This document shows, piece after piece, positions 21,241 through 35,430 of a stretch of 64,000 nt of DNA. The DNA comes from Sinonovacula constricta (Eukaryota > Mollusca > Bivalvia > Cardiida > Solecurtidae). A program made the position numbers and the translations under genes. The number at the start of each line of letters is the position of its first letter. Position 1 is the stretch's first letter. The notes beneath the pieces are model-generated. The model saw only the letters and a program-made list of their open reading frames with translations, made no database searches and was not told the origin of the DNA. The stretch covers positions 9,315,911 through 9,379,910 of the forward strand of contig CM017573.1 of assembly GCA_007844125.1 (NCBI GenBank). Reading direction: 5' to 3'.

Positions 21241-24200
21241 TACCCATAGCCTGTTGTCAGGTAATCTACCCACAGCTTGTTGTCCGGGAACCTTACCACA
21301 GCTTGTTATCAGGGAGCCTACCCACAGCTGGTTGTCAGAGAACCTACCTACAGCTGGTTGTCAGGAGACCTACCCACAGCCTGTTGTCAGTAGACCGACC
21401 CACAGCCTGATGTCAGGAGACCTACCCGCAGCTTGTTGTCAGGAGACTACACACAGCTGGTTGTCAGGGAACCTTCCTACATCTTGCAGTCAGGGAACCT
21501 ACCCACAGCTTGTTGTCAGGAGACCTACCCACATCCTGTTGCCAGGAGATCACCCACAGCCTGTTGTCAGGAGACTACATACAGCATTATGTCAGGAGAC
21601 CTACCCACATCTGGTTGTCAGGGAACTTAACCACAGCTGGTTGTCAAAAGACCTACACACAGCTTTTTGTCAGGGAACCTATCCACACAGCATGTTGTCA
21701 GGAGACTTACCCACAGCCTGTTGTCAGGAGACTACACACAGCTGGTTGTCAGGAGCTTAAGGGAACCTACCCACAGCTGGTTGTCGGGGAACCTACCCAC
21801 AGCTGGTTGTCGGGGAACCTACCCACAGCTGGTTGTCAGGGAACCTACTAACATCTGGCGGTCATGAGAACCTACCCACAGCTTGTTGTCATGGAACCTG
21901 CCCACAGCATGTTGTCAGGAGACCTGCCCACAACCTGTTACCAGGAGACCTACCCACAGCCTGTTGTCAGGAGACCTACCCACAGCTTGTTGTCAGGAGA
22001 CTACACACAGCTGGTTGTCAGGGAACCTACCAACATCTTGCTGTCAGGAAACCTACCCACAGCTTGTTGTCAGGAGACCTACCCACAGCCTGTTGTCAGG
22101 AGAACTACCCAGTCTGTTGTCAGGAGACTACACACAGTTGGTTGTCAGGCAACCTATCCACAAATTGCAGTCAGGGAACCTACCCACAGCTTGTTGTCAG
22201 GAAATCTACCCACATAAGGTTCCTAGGGAACCTACCCACTGCCTTTTGTCAGAAGTCTACACAGAGCTCATTGTCAGGGAACCTACCCACAGCATGTTGT
22301 CAGGAGACTACACAAAGCTTGTTGGCAGGAAACCTACCCACATCTTGCAGTAAGGGAACCTACCCACAGCGTGTTGTCAGGAAATCTACCCACAACTTGT
22401 TATCAGGGAATCTACCCACAGCCCATTGTCAGGGAAGCTATCCACAGCTTGTTGTCAGGGAACCTACCCACATCTGGTGGTCAGGAGACCTACACAAATC
22501 TTGTTGTCAGGGAACCTACCCACAGTCTGTTTTCAGGAGACCTACCCACATCTTGCACTCAGGGAACCAACCCACAGTCTGTTGTCAGGAGAACGACCCA
22601 CAGCCTGTTGTCAGGAGACCTACCCATAGCCTGTTGTCAGGTAATCTACCCACAGCTTGTTGTCCGGGAACCTTACCACAGCTTGTTTTCAGGGAGCCTA
22701 CCCACAGCTGGTTGTCAGAGAACCTACCTACAGCTGGTTGTCAGGAGACCTACCCACAGCCTGTTGTCAGTAGACCGACCCACAGCCTGATGTCAGGAGA
22801 CCTACCCACAGCTTGTTGTCAGGAGACTACACACAGCTGGTTGTCAGGGAACCTTCCTACATCTTGCAGTCAGGGAACCTACCCACAGCTTGTTGTCAGG
22901 AGACCTACCCACATCCTGTTGTCAGGAGATCACCCACAGCCTGTTGTCAGGAGACTACATACAGCATTATGTCAGGAGACCTACCCACATCTGGTTGTCA
23001 GGGAACTTAACCACAGCTGGTTGTCAAAAGACCTACACACAGCTTTTTGTCAGGGAACCTATCCACACAGCATGTTGTCAGGAGACTTACCCACAACCTT
23101 TTGTCAGGAGACTACACACAGCTGGTTGTCAGAGAACCTACCAACATCTGGCGGTCATGAGAACCTACCCACAGCTTGTTGTCAGGGAACCTGCCCACAG
23201 CATGTTGTCATGAGACCTGCCCACAACCTATTATCAGGAGACCTACCCACAGCCTGTTGTCAGGAGACCTACCCACAGCTTGTCAGTAGACTACACACAG
23301 CTGGTTGTCAGGGAACCTACCAACATCTTGCTGTCAGGGAACCTACCCACAGCTTGTTGTCAGGAGACCTACCCACAGCCTGTTGTCAGGTGAACTACCC
23401 AGTCTGTTGTCAGGAGACTACACACAGCTGGTTGTCAGGCAACCTACCCACATCTTGCAGTCAGGGAACCTACCCACAGCTTGTTGTCAGGAAATCTACC
23501 CACATAAGGTTCTTAGGGAACCTACCCACAACCTTTTGTCAGAAGTCTACACAGAGCTCATTGTCAGGGAACCTACCCACAGCCTGTTGTCAGGAGACTA
23601 CACACAGCTTGTTGGCAGGAAACCTACCAACATCTTGCTGTCAGGGAACCTACCCACAGCTTGTTGTCAGGAGACCTACCCACAGCCTGTTTTCAGGAGA
23701 ACTACCCAGTCTGTTGTCAGGAGACTACACACAGTTGGTTGTCAGGCAACCTACCCACATCTTGCAGTCAGGGAACCTACCCACAGCTTGTTGTCAGGAA
23801 ATCTACCCACATAAGGTTCCTAGGGAACCTACCCACTGCCTTTTGTCAGAAGTCTACACAGAGCTCATTGTCAGGGAACCTACCCACAGCATGTTGTCAG
23901 GAGACTACACACAGCTTGTTGGCAGGAAACCTACCCACATCTTGCAGTAAGGGAACCTACCCACAGCGTGTTGTCAGGAAATCTACCCACAACTTGTTAT
24001 CAGGGAATCTACCCACAGCCCATTGTCAGGGAAGCTATCCACAGCTTGTTGTCAGGGAACCTACCCACATCTGGTGGTCAGGAGACCTACACAAATCTTG
24101 TTGTCAGGGAACCTACCCACAGTCTGTTTTCAGGAGACCTACCCACATCTTGCACTCAGGGAACCAACCCACAGTCTGTTGTCAGGAGAACGACCCACAG

Positions 24201-26703
24201 CCTGTTGTCAGGAGACCTACCCATAGCCTGTTGTCAGGTAATCTACCCACAGCTTGTTGTCCGGGAACCTTACCACAGCTTGTTTTCAGGGAGCCTACCC
24301 ACAGCTGGTTGTCAGAGAACCTACCTACAGCTGGTTGTCAGGAGACCTACCCACAGCCTGTTGTCAGTAGACCGACCCACAGCCTGATGTCAGGAGACCT
24401 ACCCACAGCTTGTTGTCAGGAGACTACACACAGCTGGTTGTCAGGGAACCTTCCTACATCTTGCAGTCAGGGAACCTACCCACAGCTTGTTGTCAGGAGA
24501 CTTACCCACATCCTGTTGTCAGGAGATCACCCACAGCCTGTTGTCAGGAGACTACATACAGCATTATGTCAGGAGACCTACCCACATCTGGTTGTCAGGG
24601 AACTTAACCACAGCTGGTTGTCAAAAGACCTACACACAGCTTTTTGTCAGGGAACCTATCCACACAGCATGTTGTCAGGAGACTTACCCACAACCTTTTG
24701 TCAGGAGACTACACACAGCTGGTTGTCAGAGAACCTACCAACATCTGGCGGTCATGAGAACCTACCCACAGCTTGTTGTCAGGGAACCTGCCCACAGCAT
24801 GTTGTCATGAGACCTGCCCACAACCTATTATCAGGAGACCTACCCACAGCCTGTTGTCAGGAGACCTACCCACAGCTTGTCAGTAGACTACACACAGCTG
24901 GTTGTCAGGGAACCTACCAACATCTTGCTGTCAGGGAACCTACCCACAGCTTGTTGTCAGGAGACCTACCCACAGCCTGTTGTCAGGTGAACTACCCAGT
25001 CTGTTGTCAGGAGACTACACACAGCTGGTTGTCAGGCAACCTACCCACATCTTGCAGTCAGGGAACCTACCCACAGCTTGTTGTCAGGAAACCTACCCAC
25101 AGCTTGTTGTCAGGAGACCTACCCACAGCCTGTTGTCAGGTGAACTACCCAGTCTGTTGTCAGGAGACTACACACAGTTGGTTGTCAGGCAACCTACCCA
25201 CATCTTGCAGTCAGGGAACCTACCCACAGCTTGTTGTCAGGAAATCTACCCACATAAGGTTCTTAGGGAACCTACCCACAGCCTTTTGTCAGAAGTCTAC
25301 ACAGAGCTCATTGTCAGGGAACCTACCCACAGCCTGTTGTCAGGAGACTACACACAGCTTGTTGGCAGGAAACCTACCCACATCTTGCAGTAAGGGAACC
25401 TACCCACAGCGTGTTGTCAGGAAATCTACCCACAGCTTGTTATCAGGGAATCTACCCACAGCCCATTGTCAGGGAAGCTATCCACAGCTTGTTGTCAGGG
25501 AACCTACCCACATCTGGTGGTCAGGAGACCTACACAAATCTTGTTGTCAGGGAACCTACCCACAGTCTGTTTTCAGGAGACCTACCCACATCTTGCACTC
25601 AGGGAACCAACCCACAGTCTGTTGTCAGGAGAACGACCCACAGCCTGTTGTCAGGAGACCTACCCATAGCCTGTTGTCAGGTAATCTACCCACAGCTTGT
25701 TGTCCGGGAACCTTACCACAGCTTGTTTTCAGGGAGCCTACCCACAGCTGGTTGTCAGAGAACCTACCTACAGCTGGTTGTCAGGAGACCTACCCACAGC
25801 CTGTTGTCAGTAGACCGACCCACAGCCTGATGTCAGGAGACCTACCCACAGCTTGTTGTCAGGAGACTACACACAGCTGGTTGTCAGGGAACCTTCCTAC
25901 ATCTTGCAGTCAGGGAACCTACCCACAGCTTGTTGTCAGGAGACCTACCCACATCCTGTTGTCAGGAGATCACCCACAGCCTGTTGTCAGGAGACTACAT
26001 ACAGCATTATGTCAGGAGACCTACCCACATCTGGTTGTCAGGGAACTTAACCACAGCTGGTTGTCAAAAGACCTACACACAGCTTTTTGTCAGGGAACCT
26101 ATCCACACAGCATGTTGTCAGGAGACTTACCCACAACCTTTTGTCAGGAGACTACACACAGCTGGTTGTCAGAGAACCTACCAACATCTGGCGGTCATGA
26201 GAACCTACCCAAAGCTTGTTGTCAGGGAACCTGCCCACAGCATGTTGTCATGAGACCTGCCCACAACCTGTTATCAGGAGACCTACCCACAGCCTGTTGT
26301 CAGGAGACCTACCCACAGCTTGTTGTCAGTAGACTACACACAGCTGGTTGTCAGGGAACCTACCAACATCTTGCTGTCAGGAAACCTACCCACAGCTTGT
26401 TGTCAGGAGACCTACCCACAGCCTGTTGTCAGGTGAACTACCCAGTCTGTTGTCAGGAGACTACACACAGCTGGTTGTCAGGCAACCTACCCACATCTTG
26501 CAGTCAGGGAACCTACCCACAGCTTGTTGTCAGGAAATCTACCCACATAAGGTTCTTAGGGAACCTACCCACAGCCTTTTGTCAGAAGTCTACACAGAGC
26601 TCATTGTCAGGGAACCTACCCACAGCCTGTTGTCAGGAGACTACACACAGCTTGTTGGCAGGAAACCTACCCACATCTTGCAGTAAGGGAACCTACCCAC
26701 AGC
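21241..26703. repeat. Higher-order repeat block I (units of about 1380, 1597 and 1443 bp)
   Basis: The landmark TACCCATAGCCTGTTGTCAG followed by GTAATC occurs at 21241, 22621, 24218 and 25661, giving units of 1380, 1597 and 1443 bp. Long stretches between landmarks are almost identical, differing by a few substitutions and by gain or loss of internal blocks; for example, an extra run near 25082-25190 repeats the segment just before it. Confidence 0.85.
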
Positions 26704-29700
26704 GTGTTGTCAGGAAATCTACCCACAGCTTGTTATCAGGGAATCTACCCGCAGCCCATTGTCAGGGAAGCTATCCACAGCTTGTTGTCAGGGAACCTAC
26801 CCACATCTGGTGGTCAGGAGACCTACACAAATCTTGTTGTCAGGGAACCTACCCACAGTCTGTTTTCAGGAGACCTACCCACATCTTGCACTCAGGGAAC
26901 CTACCCACAGTCTGTTGTCAGGAGACCTACCCACAGCCTGTTGTCAGGAGACTACACACAGCTGCCTGTCAGGGAACCTACCCACAGCCGGTTGTCAGGA
27001 GACTACACACAGCTGCCTGTCAGGGAACCTATCGACATCTTGCAGTCAGGGAACCTACCCACAGCCTGTTGTCAGGAGACCTACCCACAGTTTGCTATCA
27101 GGAGACGTACCCAAGTCTGTTGTCAGGAGACCTTGTTGTCAGGGAACCTACCCACAGCCCCTTGTCAGGGAACCCTACCACAGCAGGTTCTCAGGGAACC
27201 TACCCACAGCCTTTTGTCAAAAGACTACACAGTGCTCATTGTCAGGAAACTACCCACAGCCTGTTGTCAGAACTACCCACAGCTTGTTGTCAGGGAACCT
27301 ACCCACAGCCTGTTGTCAGGAGACCTACCCAAAGCTTGTTGTCAGGGAACCTACCCAGAGCCTGTTGTCAGGAGACCTTCACACAGCTGGTTGTCAGGAG
27401 ACCTTCCCACAGCCTGTTTTCAGGGAACCTACCCACAGCGGGTTGAGAGGAAACCTACCCACGGCTTGTTGTCAGAAGACTACACACAGCTGGTTGTCAG
27501 GGAACCTACCCACAGCTTTTTGCCAGGGAACCACTCCACAGCCTTTTTTCAGAAGAATACACAAAGCTGGTTGTCAGAGAACCTACCCACAGCCTGTTGT
27601 CAGGAGACCTACCCACAGCTTGTTGTGAGGGAACCTACACACAGCTTGTTGTCACGGGACCTACCCACAGCCTGTTGTCAGGGGTCTTACCCACAGCCTG
27701 TTGTCAGAAGACTATACACACCTGGTGGTCATGGAACCTACCCACAGCCAGTTGTCAAGAGATCTACCCACAGCCTGTGGTCAGGGAACCTACCCATAGC
27801 TTCTTGTCAGAAGACTACCCATAGCTGGTTGTCAGGGAACCTACCCACAGCTTTTTGTCAAAGAACCTACCCACAGCCTGTTGTCAGGGAACCAACCCAC
27901 AGCTTGTTGCCAGAGAGCCTACCCACAGCTTTTTGTCAAGTAACCTACCCACAGCCTGATGTCAGGAGACCTACCCACATCCTGTTGTCAGGAGATCACC
28001 CACAGCCTGTTGTCAGGAGACTACATACAGCATTATGTCAGGAGACCTACCCACATCTGGTTGTCAGGGAACTTAACCACAGCTGGTTGTCAAAAGACCT
28101 ACACACAGCTTTTTGTCAGGGAACCTATCCACACAGCATGTTGTCAGGAGACTTACCCACAACCTTTTGTCAGGAGACTACACACAGCTGGTTGTCAGAG
28201 AACCTACCAACATCTGGCGGTCATGAGAACCTACCCACAGCTTGTTGTCAGGGAACCTGCCCACAGCATGTTGTCATGAGACCTGCCCACAACCTGTTAT
28301 CAGGAGACCTACCCACAGCCTGTTGTCAGGAGACCTACCCACAGCTTGTTGTCAGTAGACTACACACAGCTGGTTGTCAGGGAACCTACCAACATCTTGC
28401 TGTCAGGAAACCTACCCACAGCTTGTTGTCAGGAGACCTACCCACAGCCTGTTGTCAGGTGAACTACCCAGTCTGTTGTCAGGAGACTACACACAGCTGG
28501 TTGTCAGGCAACCTACCCACATCTTGCAGTCAGGGAACCTACCCACAGCTTGTTGTCAGGAAATCTACCCACATAAGGTTCTTAGGGAACCTACCCACAG
28601 CCTTTTGTCAGAAGTCTACACAGAGCTCATTGTCAGGGAACCTACCCACAGCCTGTTGTCAGGAGACTACACACAGCTTGTTGGCAGGAAACCTACCCAC
28701 ATCTTGCAGTAAGGGAACCTACCCACAGCGTGTTGTCAGGAAATCTACCCACAGCTTGTTATCAGGGAATCTACCCGCAGCCCATTGTCAGGGAAGCTAT
28801 CCACAGCTTGTTGTCAGGGAACCTACCCACATCTGGTGGTCAGGAGACCTACACAAATCTTGTTGTCAGGGAACCTACCCACAGTCTGTTTTCAGGAGAC
28901 CTACCCACATCTTGCACTCAGGGAACCTACCCACAGTCTGTTGTCAGGAGACCTACCCACAGCCTGTTGTCAGGAGACTACACACAGCTGCCTGTCAGGG
29001 AACCTACCCACAGCCGGTTGTCAGGAGACTACACACAGCTGCCTGTCAGGGAACCTATCCACATCTTGCAGTCAGGGAACCTACCCACAGCCTGTTGTCA
29101 GGAGACCTACCCACAGTTTGCTATCAGGAGACGTACCCAAGTCTGTTGTCAGGAGACCTTGTTGTCAGGGAACCTACCCACAGCCCCTTGTCAGGGAACC
29201 CTACCACAGCAGGTTCTCAGGGAACCTACCCACAGCCTTTTGTCAAAAGACTACACAGTGCTCATTGTCAGGAAACTACCCACAGCCTGTTGTCAGAACT
29301 ACCCACAGCTTGTTGTCAGGGAACCTACCCACAGCCTGTTGTCAGGAGACCTACCCAAAGCTTATTGTCAGGGAACCTACCCAGAGCCTGTTGTCAGGAG
29401 ACCTTCACACAGCTGGTTGTCAGGAGACCTTCCCACAGCCTGTTTTCAGGGAACCTACCCACAGCGGGTTGAGAGGAAACCTACCCACGGCTTGTTGTCA
29501 GAAGACTACACACAGCTGGTTGTCAGGGAACCTACCCACAGCTTTTTGCCAGGGAACCACTCCACAGCCTTTTTTCAGAAGAATACACAAAGCTGGTTGT
29601 CAGAGAACCTACCCACAGCCTGTTGTCAGGAGACCTACCCACAGCTTGTTGTGAGGGAACCTACACACAGCTTGTTGTCACGGGACCTACCCACAGCCTG

Positions 29701-32110
29701 TTGTCAGGGGACTTACCCACAGCCTGTTGTCAGAAGACTATACACACCTGGTGGTCATGGAACCTACCCAAAGCCAGTTGTCAAGAGATCTACCCACAGC
29801 CTGTGGTCAGGGAACCTACCCATAGCTTCTTGTCAGAAGACTACCCATAGCTGGTTGTCAGGGAACCTACCCACAGCTTTTTGTCAAAGAACCTACCCAC
29901 AGCCTGTTGTCAGGGAACCAACCCACAGCTTGTTGCCAGAGAGCCTACCCACAGCTTTTTGTCAAGTAACCTACCCACAGCCTGATGTCAGGAGACCTAC
30001 CCACAGCTTGTTGTCAGGAGACTACACACAGCTGGTTGTCAGGGAACCTTCCTACATCTTGCAGTCAGGGAACCTACCCACAGCTTGTTGTCAGGAGACC
30101 TACCCACATCCTGTTGTCAGGAGATCACCCACAGCCTGTTGTCAGGAGACTACATACAGCATTATGTCAGGAGACCTACCCACATCTGGTTGTCAGGGAA
30201 CTTAACCACAGCTGGTTGTCAAAAGACCTACACACAGCTTTTTGTCAGGGAACCTATCCACACAGCATGTTGTCAGGAGACTTACCCACAACCTTTTGTC
30301 AGGAGACTACACACAGCTGGTTGTCAGAGAACCTACCAACATCTGGCGGTCATGAGAACCTACCCACAGCTTGTTGTCAGGGAACCTGCCCACAGCATGT
30401 TGTCATTAGACCTGCCCACAACCTGTTATCAGGAGACCTACCCACAGCCTGTTGTCAGGAGACCTACCCACAGCTTGTTGTCAGTAGACTACACACAGCT
30501 GGTTGTCAGGGAACCTACCAACATCTTGCTGTCAGGAAACCTACCCACAGCTTGTTGTCAGGAGACCTACCCACAGCCTGTTGTCAGGTGAACTACCCAG
30601 TCTGTTGTCAGGAGACTACACACAGCTGGTTGTCAGGCAACCTACCCACATCTTGCAGTCAGGGAACCTACCCACAGCTTGTTGTCAGGAAATCTACCCA
30701 CATAAGGTTCTTAGGGAACCTACCCACAGCCTTTTGTCAGAAGTCTACACAGAGCTCATTGTCAGGGAACCTACCCACAGCCTGTTGTCAGGAGACTACA
30801 CACAGCTTGTTGGCAGGAAACCTACCCACATCTTGCAGTAAGGGAACCTACCCACAGCGTGTTGTCAGGAAATCTACCCACAGCTTGTTATCAGGGAATC
30901 TACCCGCAGCCCATTGTCAGGGAAGCTATCCACAGCTTGTTGTCAGGGAACCTACCCACATCTGGTGGTCAGGAGACCTACACAAATCTTGTTGTCAGGG
31001 AACCTACCCACAGTCTGTTTTCAGGAGACCTACCCACATCTTGCACTCAGGGAACCTACCCACAGTCTGTTGTCAGGAGACCTACCCACAGCCTGTTGTC
31101 AGGAGACTACACACAGCTGCCTGTCAGGGAACCTACCCACAGCCGGTTGTCAGGAGACTACACACAGCTGCCTGTCAGGGAACCTATCCACATCTTGCAG
31201 TCAGGGAACCTACCCACAGCCTGTTGTCAGGAGACCTACCCACAGTTTGCTATCAGGAGACGTACCCAAGTCTGTTGTCAGGAGACCTTGTTGTCAGGGA
31301 ACCTACCCACAGCCCCTTGTCAGGGAACCCTACCACAGCAGGTTCTCAGGGAACCTACCCACAGCCTTTTGTCAAAAGACTACACAGTGCTCATTGTCAG
31401 GAAACTACCCACAGCCTGTTGTCAGAACTACCCACAGCTTGTTGTCAGGGAACCTACCCACAGCCTGTTGTCAGGAGACCTACCCAAAGCTTGTTGTCAG
31501 GGAACCTACCCAGAGCCTGTTGTCAGGAGACCTTCACACAGCTGGTTGTCAGGAGACCTTCCCACAGCCTGTTTTCAGGGAACCTACCCACAGCGGGTTG
31601 AGAGGAAACCTACCCACGGCTTGTTGTCAGAAGACTACACACAGCTGGTTGTCAGGGAACCTACCCACAGCTTTTTGCCAGGGAACCACTCCACAGCCTT
31701 TTTTCAGAAGAATACACAAAGCTGGTTGTCAGAGAACCTACCCACAGCCTGTTGTCAGGAGACCTACCCACAGCTTGTTGTGAGGGAACCTACACACAGC
31801 TTGTTGTCACGGGACCTACCCACAGCCTGTTGTCAGGGGACTTACCCACAGCCTGTTGTCAGAAGACTATACACACCTGGTGGTCATGGAACCTACCCAC
31901 AGCCAGTTGTCAAGAGATCTACCCACAGCCTGTGGTCAGGGAACCTACCCATAGCTTCTTGTCAGAAGACTACCCATAGCTGGTTGTCAGGGAACCTACC
32001 CAAAGCTTTTTGTCAAAGAACCTACCCACAGCCTGTTGTCAGGGAACCAACCCACAGCTTGTTGCCAGAGAGCCTACCCACAGCTTTTTGTCAAGTAACC
32101 TACCCACAGC
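26704..32110. repeat. Higher-order repeat block II (units of about 2026 and 2129 bp)
   Basis: Equivalent points at 26704, 28730 and 30859 give periods of 2026 and 2129 bp. The block shares half its sequence with block I and adds a private segment containing CTGCCTGTCAGGGAACC, TTGAGAGGAAACC and TGGTGGTCATGGAACC. The third unit ends early near 32110, where variants not seen before appear. Confidence 0.85.
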
Positions 32111-33060
32111 TTGTTGAAATGGGGAACCACTCCACAGCCTTTTGTCAGAAGACTACACACAGCTGGTTGTCAGGGAACCTACCCACAGCTTTTTGTCAGT
32201 GAACCAACCCACAGCTTGTTGTCAGGGAACCTACCCATAGCCAGTTGTCAGGAGATCTACCCACAGCCTCTTGTCAGGGAACCTACCCATAGCTTGTTGT
32301 CAGAAGACTACCTATAGCTGGTTGTCAGGGAACCTACCCACAGCTGGTTGTCAGGGGAACTACCCATAGCTTGTTGTCAGGGAACTTAACCAGAGCAGGT
32401 TGTCAGGAGACTCACCCATATCTGGTTATCAGGTGACCTACCGGTTATCAGGTGACCTACCCACAGCATGTTGTAACGAAAACTACCCCTAGCTTGTTGT
32501 CAGGGAACCTACCTATAGTGGCTTGTCAGGAGACTTACCTATGTGTGGTTGTAAGTAGACCTACCCACAGCGGGTTGTCAAGGGAACTACACATAGCTTG
32601 TTTTCAAAAGACTACCCATAGCTGGTTGTCAGGGAACCTACCCACAGCTGGTTGTCAGGGAATCTACCCACAGCCTGTTGTCAGGGGAACTACACATAGC
32701 TTGTTGTCAGGGAACCTAACCAGAGCAGGTTGTCAGGAGACTCACCCATATCTGGTTATCAGGTGACCTACCCACAGCATGTTGTAACGAAAACTACCCC
32801 TAGCTTGTTGTCAGGGAACCTACCTATAGTGGCTTGTCAGGAGACTTACCCATGTGTGGTTGTAAGTAGACCTACCCACAGCGGGTTGTCAAGGGAACTA
32901 CCCATAGCTTATTGCTTGTTATCAGGGAACCTACCCACTGCAGGTTGTCAGGAGACTTAACCATGACTGGTTGTCAGGAGACTTACCCAAAGCTGGTTGT
33001 CGGGAACTACCTACAGCATGTTGTCCAGGGACCTACCCACAGCCTGTTGTCATGAGACCT
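32111..33060. repeat. Diverged transition zone with a 311-bp duplication
   Basis: Units are more varied (TAGCTTGTTGTCAGG, GTGTGGTTGTAAGTAG). A block containing CCACAGCATGTTGTAACG occurs at 32461 and again at 32772, 311 bp apart, close to twelve 26-bp units. Confidence 0.8.
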
Positions 33061-35430
33061 ACCAACAGCAGATTATCTTGAGACCAAACCACTGTGTGTT
33101 ATCAAGAGACCTAACCACAGCAGGTTGTCTTCAGACCTAACTACAGCGTGTTTAAAGTGACCTAACAACAGCAGGTTGTCTTCAGACCCAACCACAGCAG
33201 GTTGTCTTCGGACCTAACCACAGCAGGTTGTCAGGAGACCTAACCACAGCCTGTTGTCAGAAGACCTAACCACAGCGTGTTGTCAGGAGACCTTACCACA
33301 GTGGGTTATCAGGAGACCTAACCACAGTGGAATATCAAGAGATCTTACCACAGCAGATAATTAGGAGACATAACCACAGTGGGTTATCAGGAGACCTAAC
33401 CACAGTGGGTTATCAAGAGATCTTACCACAGCAGATAATCAGGAGACATTACCACAGTGGGTTATCAGGAGACCTAACCACAGTAGGTTATCAAGAGATC
33501 TTACCACAGCAGATAATTAGGAGACATAACCACAGTGGGTTATCAGGAGACCTAACCACAGTGGGTTATCAAGAGATCTTACCACAGCAGGCTGTCAGGA
33601 GACCAAACAACATCATGTTTTCAGAAGACCTAACCATAGCAGGTTATCAGGAGACCTAACCACAGTGGGCTGTCAGGAGACCTAACCACAGCGTGTTTCC
33701 AGGAGACCTAACCACAGCAGGTTATCAGGAGACCTAACCATAGTGGGTTATCAGGAGACCTAACCACAGTGGGTTATCAGGAGACCTTACCACAGTGGGT
33801 TATCAAGAGACCTTACCACAGCAGGTTATCAGGAGACTTAACCACATCGGGTTATCAAGAGACCTAACCACAGTGGGTTATCAAGAGACCTGACCACAGC
33901 ATATTGCCAGGAGACCTTACCACAGCAGATTATCAGGAGACCTAACCACAGTGGGTTATCAAGAGACCTAACCACAGCAGATTATCAGGAGACCTAACCA
34001 CAGTGGGTTATCAGGAGACCTAACCACATCAGATTGTCAGGAGACCTAACCACATCGGGTTATTAGGAGACCTTACCACAGCGTGTTGTCAGGAGACCTT
34101 ACCACAGCGTGTTGCCAGGAGACCTAACCACAGCGGGTTATCAGGAGACCTAACCACAGCGTGTTGTCAGGAGACCTAACCACAGTGGGTTATCAGGAGA
34201 CCTAACCACAGCAGATTGTCAGGAGACCTAACCACAGTGGATTATCAGGAGACTTAACCACAGCAGAGTATCAGGAGACCTAACCACAGTGGATTATCAA
34301 GAGATCTTACCATAGCAGGCTGTCTTCAGACCTTACCACATCGGGTTATTAGGAGACCTAACCAAAGCGGATTATCAGGAGACCTAACCATAGCGGGTGA
34401 TTAGGAGACCTAACCAAAGCGGATTATCAGGAGACCTAACCATAGCGGGTGATTAGGAGACCTAACCAAAGCGGATTATCAGGAGACCTAACCATAGCGG
34501 GTGATTAGGAGACCTAACCAAAGCGGATTATCAGGAGACCTAACCATAGCGGGTGATTAGGAGACCTAACCAAAGCGGATTATCAGGAGACCTAACCATA
34601 GCGGGTTATCAGAAGACCTAACCATAGCGGGTTATCAGGAGACCTAACCATACCAGGTTATCAGGAGACCTAACCATAGCGGGTGATTAGGAGACCTAAC
34701 CACATCGGGTTTGCAGGAGACCTAACCACAGCGTGTTGCCAGGAGACCTAACCACAGCGGGTTATCAGGAGACCTAACCACAGCGTGTTGTCAGGAGACC
34801 TAACCACAGTGGGTTATCAGGAGACCTAACCACAGCAGATTGTCAGGAGACCTAACCACAGTGGATTATCAGGAGACTTAACCACAGCAGAGTATCAGGA
34901 GACCTAACCACAGTGGATTATCAAGAGATCTTACCATAGCAGGCTGTCTTCAGACCTTACCACATCGGGTTATTAGGAGACCTAACCAAAGCGGATTATC
35001 AGGAGACCTAACCATAGCGGGTGATTAGGAGACCTAACCAAGCGGATTATCAGGAGACCTAACCATAGCGGGTGATTAGGAGACCTAACCAAAGCGGATT
35101 ATCAGGAGACCTAACCATAGCGGGTTATTAGGAGACCTAACCAAAGCGGATTATCAGGAGACCTAACCATAGCGGGTGATTAGGAGACCTAACCAAAGCG
35201 GATTATCAGGAGACCTAACCATAGCGGGTTATCAGAAGACCTAACCATAGCGGGTTATCAGGAGACCTAACCATACCAGGTTATCAGGAGACCTAACCAT
35301 AGCGGGTGATTAGGAGACCTAACCACATCGGGTTTGCAGGAGACCTAACCACAGTGTGTTGCCAGGAGACCTAACCACAGCAGATTGTCTTCAGACCTAA
35401 CCACAGCTTGTTGCCAGGAGACCTAACTAA
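33061..35430. repeat. Second 26-bp subfamily with 52-, 78- and 624-bp higher-order units
   Basis: The unit is GAGACCTAACCACAGTGGG plus TTATCAG. A 78-bp trimer is repeated at 33351, 33429 and 33507 (CAGCAGATAA). A 52-bp dimer alternates GGGTGATTAGGAGACC and AAAGCGGATTATCAGG several times at 34387-34620 and again at 35014-35220. GCGTGTTGCC at 34107 and 34731 marks a 624-bp repeat, exactly 24 units. The array stops at about 35425. Confidence 0.85.

Larger units (their letters stand above)
21200..35430. repeat. Giant intronic 26-bp minisatellite array (about 14.2 kb, >500 units)
   Basis: Tandem 26-bp units (some 25 bp) contain CTACCCACAGCCTGTTGTCA preceded by GGAGAC or GGGAAC. From about 33.06 kb a second subfamily prevails, with CTAACCACAG and GGGTTATCAG. 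No forward frame of the unit has a stop and 26 is not a multiple of three, so a reading frame cycles through three peptide forms every 78 bp (LPTACCQE, TYPQPVVR, PTHSLLSG). This yields open frames of 705, 922 and 1261 codons. Because the array lies between a matched splice donor at 20005 and acceptor at 38451, I read it as intronic and non-coding. The near identity of long blocks indicates recent amplification. Confidence 0.95.

Noticed and set aside
21200..35430. CRISPR-like array of regularly spaced repeats
   Set aside because: The 26-bp units abut without unique spacers and the context is an intron-bearing animal gene.
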